Shown: positions 1 through 10,300 of the stretch, piece after piece
Layout of the letters: every line of letters begins with the position of its first letter
How positions within the stretch are numbered: position 1 is the first letter of the stretch
Origin: Notospermus geniculatus
Lineage: Eukaryota > Nemertea > Pilidiophora > Heteronemertea > Lineidae
Length of the DNA stretch: 64,000 nt
Assembly: GCA_002633025.1 (NCBI GenBank)
Contig: NMRB01000014.1
Span: forward strand, 848,336 to 912,335
Reading direction: 5' to 3'
The notes under the pieces: model-generated
Databases searched by the model: none
The model's input: the letters and a program-made list of their open reading frames with translations, nothing else
Told to the model about the DNA's origin: nothing
Made by a program: the position numbers and the translations under genes

Positions 1-153
1 GTTCAGAAGCCAAATGAATCAGGCCAACTTACTTGTCTTTCTCTTGTACTCTTCATCCTCAGTGTCTGTGAAGAAATACGTCTGAAATGAGAAAAGTAGA
101 CTTAGTTCATTCTACATGTAACAAGAGTTGTCCGTGATCCTGTGTCAGGGAAT
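1..153. repeat. Direct repeat carrying fringe exon 2, copy 1 (matches 1024-1177)
   Basis: Bases 1-153 match 1024-1177 with only a few differences. The match ends abruptly at GGGAAT on the right and is cut by the window edge on the left. The 870 bp between the copies are not repeated nearby. Confidence 0.9.
33..81 (-). CDS. fng: Fringe coding exon 2, second copy
   Basis: This second 49-nt copy has intact TTTCAG acceptor and GTAAG donor sites and the same 16-residue product. It lies in a repeated block (1-153 matches 1024-1177). It may be a true tandem exon duplication, usable only as an alternative to the other copy, or a leftover of two haplotypes joined in the assembly. No N marks a join here. 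Confidence 0.75.
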
Positions 154-3100
154 CCTACTAAAATTTGACAAGAGTTTATTTGTTTGTTTGTTTGTTTGTC
201 CGCGATTTTCTCCGAGACTAATGAACGGATCGCCGCCAAACTTGGTATGCAAGTGCAGACGGGGCTGGGAAGTGTCCTTACGAAGCCCGAATTTTGAAAT
301 CACTTATAGTTTTCGAAATAGTAAGATATTAACGAAAATAACAATGCTGTTCAGGCCTATTGACGTCATGACGTCACCGAGATTGCCGTCGCGTCGTCCG
401 TGACGTCGGCAACGTCATGTGCGGCGGAATGACGTCATTACGCCACTCGAACGGGGATGACGTCATTAGGGATGTTCAGATTACGTTCCGAGTCTCGACT
501 CCCACTCCAGAGGATTCTTTTTTGGGAACTATGTCATCAAATACAACGGGGTTTTCCAAAGAAATGGTGTTTACTCATTCTAGGAGAACGAACAGAACCC
601 GCCTGGGTGGTAAATTTATCTCCTGGGTTTATCTATTCTCCGACTTGAAAAATCCTAAATTTAGCACCTCGGAATCCGAACGGGGAGTGGGAGTCGGACC
701 AGATCTTAACCTCAGTGCTCCTAATGACGCATGAATTTAGCAGTTCCGCCACTAAACGGGTATTGCCTAGTGTTGAATGAATTGTACCCAGATCACCAGA
801 TGCCCACAGTGTATATATGAATCCTATTCATAGGAATATCGGTATAGGCCTAAAACCACTTGACACCTACAAATGTATGACCTGTTTCTGAGGATACAGT
901 CAGCTTCTTAATCATCCTAATTGTTTACGGCTGTCTTAGTACAAAGTAGTCGATCATTTCGTTTTGTCATTTCGTCGTTTCGTTGTTTTGCTCTTTTGAT
1001 ACAGCCCACCACAAGATGTAGATGTTCAGAAGCCAAATGAATCAGGCCAACTTACTTGTCTTTCTCTTGTACTCTTCATCCTCAGTGTCTGTGAAGAAAT
1101 ATGTCTGAAATGAGAGAAGTAAGACTTAGTTCATTCTACATGTAACAAGAGTTGTCCGTGATCCTGTGTCAGGGAATGTTGATAAATAAGAGACGTGGCT
1201 TCCGAAATTCTCCACATGAAACCTGGCGGTGCAGATACTGATTACTGGTACTGCTTTTCACTGTGCACAGTAACTTTTTCATTGCTCCAAAGCTTGAACT
1301 CTGGCTGACTGTTCTCATGAGAAAACTTGGCAGTGCTCGCAACGCAAGATTTATCAACACCAGAAATGGCAAAGGTCTGACCTCGCAACTGGGGAAATAA
1401 TCAAGAACGGTTTAGCAGATCATTTACAACAGAGTGAAATAATGTGTTTCAGAGCACGGAAATCAACAGACCCATTTTCGCTGCTGATGATGTGTCGTGT
1501 GGGATGCTGAGGTACAGGAGCACCTGATGAGCACAGATGTGCTGCTGACAGGAAGAGTAACTTTTACCTGGGTTTTTTTAGGTAAATAAGTGCTTTTCTA
1601 TAGAAAAGTTTAAGAAACTGTAGGCCCATATCAAACCATTAGGGAAGATCACTGGGAGGGATGTCAAAACCCGTAGTTGGCCAAGTCCCATCAGGGATGG
1701 TAACCTGTAGGCCTACAGGAAAGGATTCCATTCTAGCATTCATGATATCAGATCTACATGATGTACAGAACTCGTATATTACACACACCATGGCATAACT
1801 AACAGAGCAATGATCAACACTGTCAAAAACCGCTGGAATAGTCGTGTTCGTGACAGGTTCACAACTGGTCACACCCCAAAAAGCCCTATTGAATTCCTAC
1901 ACATTCATGTCAATGCAAAACGCCTTATGAAAAAAGAAACCATGGAAACACTTTCTCATTCTATTATTCTCTTATAAAATATCATAAATCTGATATTCTA
2001 TAGCAACAAATGCCCCAGGGCATCACCTGTTCTTCCAGTGCGAGGCAGAATAGCAGCACACCATCAGGGGGTTAAGGAACAGCCAAATTATCACATTCAA
2101 TAGAGGTAGTGTTCCTCATATTTCTTTTGTTATATTTTGTTACAAGAGTGATTATTATTATACCTGGTCACATAGCAACTCAATCAAGGTCATAGATTGG
2201 TTCATTACATTTCAAATCGGTTAACCTACATTATCAAACTTTGCATTGTGATCAAGATTGCATGAACAAACAAGTAACTCAAATGTAAGTCCTTTCATTG
2301 TGAGTAGAAGAGGTTTTTAGTTTGCATGTGAGGACGAAGCTTGACTTCAGGAATGCTTTTCGAAAACAGCACTGTTGAATAGCTGTAGGACAATCAACTT
2401 TTTTTAGTCCTTTCTCTTGGTACCTACATGTTACACTAAAACATGCTTAGGGCCCACATGACATGGAAAGAATTGACATGTAGGCTACATGTAGACCATC
2501 CACTGCCCTCATCACTTACATTGTATGACAGCTAATTACACTGAATGAGGCAAGACATGTTAGAAGAATTTCCTGCCTAGGCAACAGGCGCCACCAAATG
2601 AATAAGTTACATGTGTCTGTACAGTACATCACCATTCCTGATAAGGCATTGAGGCCAAACCCCAGCAAAATATTCCAATTTTCATACATAAAATGTACAT
2701 GCATGTTGGGATGAAATTAACCAGGCAGTGGAAGGTGGGTGGGGTTCACACTGCAAGTCAGAGACACAAAATCTGGGCAGCAGATTTAAGAATTGGAAGG
2801 ACATGATAGTCAATGATGGCCACTTTAGATCCAGGTAAAAACATGATTTCAAGAGCTTGTCATCATCTCAGGTGAGATGAAGATAAAAGGGAAATTGATA
2901 GCAAGATGCAACAAGTAACCATGTAAGAAGTGTTGGAATACACACAGTTTTATGTGCATCAGATTGCAGTATCAGCAACAAGTAAGGGTGGAACAGATGA
3001 AACTGGAATCGTTTCAAAATCATGTCACTTCTTATCTTGAACAGCGCACAGCAAGCTGCATTCCTGAAAATTGGTGTTTGCATTGCAAGAGAGGGCAGTT

Positions 3101-4120
3101 GAATAAAAACCAGGTGACAGTTACTAGTATTTATTAGTTGCTCATTTATTTATCATCAGCCACAGGCAGCTTCCTGTCAGAAGCATGGGAAATGAGTTTT
3201 CTGATCCAAACTTCTGAAGTGGCTCAGCAAGGCCTACCCGATGTTATTTGAGAAATGACATCGATGGTATGGTATAGAGAGCTGCCAGTCCAATGACATA
3301 AAGTGGAACCTCCCTTAATGGACACCTCTGCCAGAAGGACACCTCTCTATTGAGGACACCCCTCTCCATTGAGGACACTGAAGTTCAGTCCCAAATGGAC
3401 CGTTTCTATTCATTTTAACCTCTATAATCAGGACACCTCTCAATTAAGGACAGCATTTGTCAAGTCTCAGAGGTGTCCTTAATAGAGAGGTTCCACTGTA
3501 ATTGAATATCCATCATCTAATATACTGTGTGTAGAACATTGCAAATTTTGGATGGAAACCACCTGATCATTTGACATTCACATTCACAATATCAATACGG
3601 TGGTATGCAAAATTACGAGAAATTGGGAATGCGATTGGAAATGTGAGATAAAACTTACCTGGTCTCTCGCAACAGATACCCAAGTGTCGAGCAACAAGTC
3701 TAAACGTCCCCTGTGGTATTTCTTGGTAGTTTTCACACTGATAAACATGTCCTCAATCTGAGTTGGCAAGGTGTTAGGATTGACAGCACGGGTAGGTTTC
3801 AATCTGAGTTTAATCCCAGAATCTTTCAATTCAACATACTGGTCACCAGGGTCATCATCATCTAAGGTATCTCTGCTTCTTTTTCCATCGTTATTTACCT
3901 TAGTATCCACATACTGATCTAAAGAACGCCGGCCAACTAAAGTCTGTCTTTGACCAAGCCCAAACCTATCCGCAACGCCACCACGTCCATGCTGGCCAAG
4001 ATCTTCACTCTCCGACAAGAAGCCACTTTCCGGGTCGGATTCACGCAAAATAACAGTAAAAAAGCCGAGAAAACTGATTAAACTTAAAAGTTGTAACGTC
4101 CGTCTATACTTTACACGCAT
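33..4120 (-). CDS. fng: Fringe-like beta-1,3-N-acetylglucosaminyltransferase, 5' part only (exon 1 3659-4120, exon 2 1056-1104 or 33-81)
   Basis: Fringe enzymes are Golgi type II membrane glycosyltransferases that extend O-fucose on Notch EGF repeats with GlcNAc and so tune Notch ligand choice. Exon 1 encodes 154 residues: a short basic N-terminus, one hydrophobic signal-anchor at about residues 8-25, a variable acidic/basic stem, then the catalytic-domain start with [20 protein letters not shown], a close match to animal Fringe proteins. The donor at 3658 follows the codons VARDQ. The next exon encodes [16 protein letters not shown], matching the FTDxEDE segment of Fringe. The metal-binding DDD motif and the rest of the catalytic domain must lie left of the window. 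I chose the ATG at 4120 because it puts the anchor at the N-terminus. In-frame ATGs at 4225 and 4240 would add 35-40 residues. Family assignment is strong; which vertebrate Fringe it corresponds to cannot be said. Confidence 0.9.
154..1023. repeat. Segment separating the two fringe exon-2 copies, with a TTTG microsatellite and a CRE-like cluster
   Basis: No conserved coding sequence is seen; the open frames here have no recognisable product. It contains a short (TTTG)n run at about 177-199. A GC-rich stretch at 361-472 contains four perfect TGACGTCA octamers, at 361, 369, 430 and 458. The abrupt junctions with the flanking direct repeat suggest an insertion or a rearrangement, but no clear terminal repeats were found. 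Confidence 0.5.
361..465. promoter_or_regulatory. Cluster of four CRE-like TGACGTCA palindromes
   Basis: Perfect TGACGTCA octamers start at 361, 369 (immediately adjacent), 430 and 458, and a near match (TGACGTCG) starts at 401. TGACGTCA is the consensus site for CREB/ATF-type bZIP factors. The cluster lies between the duplicated fringe exons. Regulatory use is inference, and the motif may simply be part of a repeat. Confidence 0.35.
1056..1104 (-). CDS. fng: Fringe coding exon 2, copy proximal to exon 1
   Basis: This 49-nt exon has a TTTCAG acceptor (1105-1110) and a GTAAGT donor (1055-1050). It joins in frame after VARDQ and encodes [16 protein letters not shown] plus one extra base. It is nearly identical to the copy at 33-81; the only exon difference is a synonymous third position in the first Thr codon. 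The length is not a multiple of three, so including both copies would break the reading frame. Confidence 0.85.
1178..3296. other. Fringe intron 1, no further feature recognised
   Basis: This stretch between exon 2 (1056-1104) and exon 1 (3659-4120) shows no conserved coding segment. The short open frames on both strands have no recognisable similarity and are treated as chance. Confidence 0.6.
3297..3500. mobile_element. MITE with inverted ends (AGTGGAACCTC...GAGGTTCCACTGTA)
   Basis: The left end AGTGGAACCTC and right end GAGGTTCCACT are inverted repeats. The interior is built from diverged GGACACCTCT / AGAGGTGTCC units in both orientations. There is no transposase frame, so it is a non-autonomous DNA element. 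It lies in fringe intron 1. Confidence 0.75.
3659..4120 (-). CDS. fng: Fringe coding exon 1 (signal anchor, stem, start of catalytic domain)
   Basis: The 462-nt open segment runs from the ATG at 4120 to a GTAAG donor at 3658 and ends in phase 0. It includes the signal-anchor region ([15 protein letters not shown]), an acidic DDDDPGD stretch, and the conserved [18 protein letters not shown] block. This block identifies Fringe rather than a generic beta-3-galactosyltransferase. Confidence 0.9.
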
Positions 4121-4370
4121 TTTGAACACTTTTCGGCTCCTTATCGCCGAATTGGCAACTTTTTTCGATCCCTGAAATCTCAACGCATCCTGTCGCCCAG
4201 AACTTTTTTCCTCGAATGTCAACATAACGTGCCACTGCATACATTGTATACATCTGTGTACCTGGTACCCTCGTTCCCAGCAAACGAATTGCTCCTACCG
4301 GCGAGGTTTGACATAAACAAGTGCTGCCATCTCTTATTGATGTGTGGAACTGAAATAGTCCACAAGAAAC
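4121..4370. promoter_or_regulatory. Divergent fringe / syntaxin-8 promoter region
   Basis: Only 250 bp separate the fringe start codon (4120, minus) from the syntaxin-8 start codon (4371, plus), so both 5' UTRs and any core promoters must share or overlap this interval unless upstream untranslated exons exist. No convincing TATA box was seen. Bidirectional promoter status is inferred from geometry alone. Confidence 0.5.
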
Positions 4371-4387
4371 ATGGCTGGTGATGCCTG
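4371..4387 (+). CDS. stx8: Syntaxin-8 coding exon 1 (MAGDA plus two bases)
   Basis: This 17-nt coding part ends at a GTTAGT donor (4388). It completes a Trp codon with the first base of exon 2. Human syntaxin-8 has MAPDPW at the same point. Confidence 0.85.
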
Positions 4388-7300
4388 GTTAGTTGCGAAA
4401 TTCACCTAAATTCGAGTCGATTTTAGCTCTAACGCAGGTTGAAATAAAATAATAGCTATGCTTACATGTAGAACCCGGTTGTTAGATTCTTTTGAAAGCG
4501 TTTAAAACATATGAAAGAGGCGATGACCATCGTTAACTTCGGAATGATTGCCACTGTCGTCGTCCCGTCTACACTCCCCTACATCAACAGTGTACATCAT
4601 TGCTGTACTTAGCCACAGACTTTGTTTTTTTGACCAAAATGGCCATTTGGCATTTGATCTTGCATCCTTCAGGTTGAAGCAATTTGAGGCCTGTTCCAGC
4701 CTGGGGCAGGAGGTAATGGAAAAAGTGAATGAGAGGAACATCCAACAACGACAAGGTTTAAATACCGCAAAGGTTGGTTATAAGGCCTAATCACAGACCT
4801 ACATGTACTTCTTGTGGTTAGGCCATATAAAATTAATAAATAGATTCTCATCACCTCCCGCCCCGATTTCTGCCTCCGTCCCAATTATTTTTTATATTTT
4901 ATATTTATTCCCAAACTGTTTTTTCTCCATTTTGATCGTCTGCTTTCACAAGGATCGCCAATATTGATTATGTGCGCCACCTGTGAACCGCAAGCGATAC
5001 TAGTGGTCACTTGAAAGTATCTCTTGTTTGTCTCTACACGCATCATCCAAGCAGGTTCTGCATGCAGGCCTGGGGCCAGCCATGGCAGCGTGTGGAAACT
5101 ATTCTAATTCATGGATATAAAATATAAAATATAAATTCCCCTCCCCACCAAATTTTTGAAATCCTAGTGATGAGAACCTATTTATTAATTTTATATGGCC
5201 TTAGGGGACCGTGTAGGTCCTTATGTAACGAACTTACTTCATGACTTGTGAAGTCCATTACAATGGGTATTTAAATTAAAGGGGGCTGTTTTGCCATGTC
5301 CTAAGGAAAGTGTGAAAAACTATAATAACCAAGTTGTCTATTTTATTACAAAATAAACATCAACCCTGAACGTTCCATCAATCCGTACGACTAGGGGGAA
5401 CGGGCAGGCTCCTGAACCGGCCATGGTCGTAGGTCACTTCGTGGGCCGTCCCACCGCAAGATCCAATTCCATTAATAAAAAAAAATAATAAATTCCTTCT
5501 GGGGAGATGAGCCCGACGCTCTGGTCCCCAATACATAAAGCCAATGCCTTATGACCAGAAGGGTAATAGCTCAACAACCAAGTTGGTAGGCCTAGAACCA
5601 GATAAGCTGGCACGCACAACCCCAATTCCCCCCCAAGGGGAAGAGCCAGACCCAGCAGAGAGAGAGCTTATGCCATTTGAAGGACAGGGAAGCCTGTACC
5701 ACTCTCAGAACTGGAAGAACTGGACTTCAATTCAATCCCCAACCATAGGTCCTGCACACTCCCATACAAAATATAACTCTAAATTCTCACCCCAGAAAAC
5801 TCAGGGAGACGAAGGATGAGAAAGGGTGTTGTCTGCCATGTGCCATGCATGTGGCCAAGGGATGAGGCTTACCTGTAGTTTAGCTGAACATCATGACAAA
5901 ATACTACCAAAAGGCACACAAAACAGAGCAAAAGGGGAGACCAGCTGTCCCCAAAGGCTTGTGGAGTAGAAAGACCCTGACAAACTTCAGGACAAACAAT
6001 ATATGCAAAAGCTTGTTACCTCACTCCCCAGGAGAGCATGGCAAACAATTACCAAACTCCAATCAATAATCAGGCCTAATTCCCTGTGACCAATATTACC
6101 TTAAGAAATCAATATTATGTCACTTCAAACCACCGGAAAACTTTAAAGGTGCAGTATCCACCACATTACAAACTTTAAAGGCGCAGTATCTGCCACACCT
6201 ATGCTCCCCTAACCACAAGAAGTTGTGGTATAATGTCATGATGTATATGGATATTACTTTGTTTACAAACACTTTTTTGTCTTGTCTCATGATAACTGGT
6301 TTGGCAGAGATATTTTCCTTGGGATGAGTAACATATCTTGAATATTTTCATGTTTTTTCTCGTTTCTTAGATCAACAGCCAGATAAGAAATGGAATCAAG
6401 CAGTTTTCTCAAGATTTCAACAAACTGAGGCAGGACCTTATCAGATCGGCAAGCTACATGTATCCATAAATGTTTACAACGCCCTCCAAAATGACAGTCA
6501 GATTCTAGGTTTTTCATAACTGTGACCCATCACCACAAAACGAGTACTACATATAAGTCACTCTGAAGTTGGAAGGTTGAGACCAACGTTTTGTCAATTC
6601 AGTAGGCGTGCTCAGTAGGCGTACTCTCTGTGTCTTTTGTAAAAGCGGAGTGATTACATTTCTTCCTTTATCTCCTGGAGTTGTTTTGGTTCATCCTGGT
6701 AAGGTTCATGTCTTGTGCGATTTAATACCTGATTTGATGTGATGGGTCACAATTGACTGTGGGCAACTTGATACGATATGATTTCCTTGACCCAAAGTTA
6801 TAGAAGTCAAAGAGAGTCTGAGATGCGGCAAGCAATGATTGATAAACTCGCCACACAAGAGAAAAAGCTGCAACAGGCTGTAAATAATGAGGGACCAGAT
6901 AGTGGAAGGTAAGTCTCGGACAGATGGTGGTCACCGCAGGTGCGGATTTGGGGGGGGCACACCCGGTGTGCGCCGCCCCTTTTCATCCAACAAATCTGTA
7001 TGATCTGCTCCTGTGCCTCAACTGCTGACCTTGATCGATTAGCTCATAATGACTCCCTTACTTCACATTTCAATTGAACACCCTATAACTGACTGTTGCG
7101 CTTGTGTTATGCCGTTTCAATTTCTTATTCCAGAGCTGGATTATTGGGCCCTGCACAGTACAGTATGGCCTCAGGATTAAGTCACGATCCATGGCAGGAG
7201 AGTAGTCAGTATGATGACATGTCTGTCGGAGATATACGCCAGCAACAGCAATCCATGATAAAAGGTACGCCCATCTAGGAGAAATGGAGGACTATTGATT

Positions 7301-10300
7301 ATTCAGCTGGCTCAAATGATATCAGCGATTTGGGTCATTGACTCTCAACTGAAGAAAAGTTTGTTAGAAATTCCTTCCAAGTTAAAAATACTTGTAAGAT
7401 GCCTGACTCCATTTTCAGAGCAAGATGAGGGGCTGGAAACCTTGCATCAGGTTGTGATGAGACAAAAAATGATGGCTTCTGATATCGGAAATGAGTTAGA
7501 ATCACAAAATGGTAGGTATGACTACAATCAATGAAGTAAGTTGAGCTTTGGAGTGGAGAATCCCTTCATACAAAACGGGAATCACTGTCACATGAAGACC
7601 GTCTTTTCATGGCGGATGCAGGCGCGGATCCAAGGGGTCGGGGCGCACCCGACGCACGGCCCCCCTTTCGGCCAACAAATCTGTAAAATTGACCATGAAA
7701 TTCTGAAATTTGGAGCAAATGATTGAAATTCACCACAGATTTCAATGTTTCTAGCACAGCGTGCCCCCTCTTTCCCAAAATCCTGGATCCGCCCCTGGAA
7801 TGAAGTAACTGGGGCATACTCAACAGCGGTTCATTTGAAAAGTCATTGAAAGCATAGCTGAAGAGTCAAGTTATTTCAAAGATAGATACTGTTTCTGTCT
7901 TGCCAAGGTACATGTATCTCTGCTTTCTCCCCTGCAAGTTGTCAGGAAACTGTTTTGCAATTTGGATCAAATTATCTTGCAGAATTAATAGACGACATCA
8001 GTGACCATACAGACAGGACCAATCAGCGGTTACTTAAGGAAACCAGACACATAAAGATAGTGGATAGGAAGTCCAATACTTGTTGTAAGTCTTAGAATCA
8101 TAGAATGCCAGGTGAATGAGGGACTTTGTCAATAGGTAGCAGCACTACAATACCATTGATGTGGACCGTAACTAAAATAGCTCTCAATAGATTTCTATGG
8201 CAGTGACACCTAGTCCAGCACAGTGCTAAGAATAGGCATCATTTCAGTTCTACAGTCAGTGGATAGATGGCAGCACAGTCATAGCATGTGGTCCTAATAT
8301 TGTCCTCGGTTGGGCCTCCCAAGTCAGGATCCACTGCCTCATGAAGTGAGCTGTTTAGAGAGACATTTAAAAGTTACATTAAATTTAAGCAATTAGAGTA
8401 CTATCATAAAGGAATCAAACAAAGGTTTAACTGCGAACGATGAAGTAACTGAGGGATACACTTCATGTGTTGCCACCAGATGTCTCTCACTGCCTGAATT
8501 TTCGCTTTACGTAGTAGGCAGGAGCTTCAACTTTTTTTATGGTAGTGAGGTACATGAATCTGTCAACTTTGATGCCTTGACTTTCTGAGGATAACGGAGC
8601 TATTTTCAGCACAATTGGTGTTCCATGTGCAAACGTACGTTTAGCCTATTCAAATGTACACAGATGACCCTACACTCTCATCGTTCATGGGGTTCTCATT
8701 AATTCAGTCCTTTTGTATCATAAGATCAACTAGTCGGAATTGAAAAAAATGTGCAGTAAACATCCAGAAGGGGCTTGCCTATGATATGGAAGAGTCGGAA
8801 TGCAAATCTGTTGAGCTTTAAGGGATATTGTCCATATTTATAAAATGCTAAATTCGTAAGTTGGACCTTTATGTTTGATTTGTTTATGGTACTATTTGTG
8901 GTGTTTTCTTTGAAATTGTTAAACTTTCATTGGAACTTAATAAACAGGAAGCCAGTGGGCTGCCGAATGTCATACGCAAAAGTCTATCAAGTGTCCTCAA
9001 TACAAAAAAGCTGCCTCTTGTAGTTGTCACAAGAGCAAAATTGACGCTTTTCCACCACACCATGGCTACTTAGTACGTGCTTTGTCACGTACCTTCAATT
9101 TGAATAGTTGGCTCAGAATCTATAATGCACAAAACATTTCCCATTTATGGAAGGATCGTTATGGTGAAGTGGTATGTTGAGAGCCTGTGTTGCTCATTTT
9201 ACGCCGAAAGTCTGTTTCCCTCAAGTGGTTGATTTAGAGTGGCCCTGAGTAAAGTGCAATTGGTTCAGTGCTTCATGCATAGTGTTTGTGCCATTTGTAT
9301 TGACGACCCACCGTCTCAATGAAGAGTTTAGGCTTAAAACTATTGCCACTAGGCAGAACCAGCTGACAATAGCAGGCACAGATCCAAGGGGGCACACGGA
9401 GGCATGCCTTTTGGCCAACAAATCTGTAAAATCGACCGTGAAATTCTGGAATTTGGAGCAAATCATTGAAAGATTCACCGCAGATTGCAATGTTTAGTAG
9501 CACAGGGCGCCCTCTCTTTTCCCAAATCCTGGATCCGCCCCTGAATAGGGTCTAATAGTGGGATTCTGCTCAAAGGTTTTCAGATTTGAGCGTATCAAAA
9601 TAACAGAATTTGGCACATGTGGGTGGAATTGTCAAAGACGCTGTGGTCATGTTCTATACATTGACCAAAGAGATAAACTGGGGCTAAAAATACCAATATC
9701 AAAGAGCAGAAAGCCATCTTTGTCTTGGTAGCCCCGTTTGAATGCAGAACATTTGGACTTGGAAAGAAGTTACACTTATACAGGCCTAAAATCAGCAACG
9801 TTTTTGGCTGCCGCACTGGTTATACAAGCAAGGAACAACCAAATACAACATTGTAACTGTTCGGCCACAATACTACAGTTGAAAACAGAACAGATTTTCA
9901 AGTATTGCCCACAAGCATGCAGGTGTGCAAATGGGTCAAAATGCCAACCAAATCCCTGAAAAAGTAAGATGGCCAGGTCCCATGGCACTTGTCATCTACT
10001 TGTCTGTGTACTAATTGTATTTCACTGCGCACATTCTGCCGTCCAGGTCAACAGTGTCAGTTCTGGCATCCTGTTACACTTTGGTCAGAAATTTGCGGTA
10101 CTTGGATGACTGCTGAGCTGGTAAACGAAAGGATTGTCACGTTTCTATGTTGATTTAGTATCGTTTTTGTGTTCCCATGCATGACGTGGAATAACTTCAA
10201 CTACATTTAGATGCCTTGTTAGGGGGCATTTTACAGCAAATAAAATTTCCTCCTCTACATTAGGCATTGCATTGAGGGTAGGGTGTAAACTGTGAATGTA

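Noticed and set aside
1178-3296. Additional coding exons of fringe inside intron 1
   Set aside because: Exon 1 joins directly and in frame to the 49-nt exon with good alignment to Fringe, leaving no missing residues.
4121-4240. Fringe start at 4240 or 4225
   Set aside because: In frame and possible, but it would put about 40 polar residues before the signal anchor. The ATG at 4120 gives the short cytoplasmic tail usual for Fringe. Kept only as an alternative.
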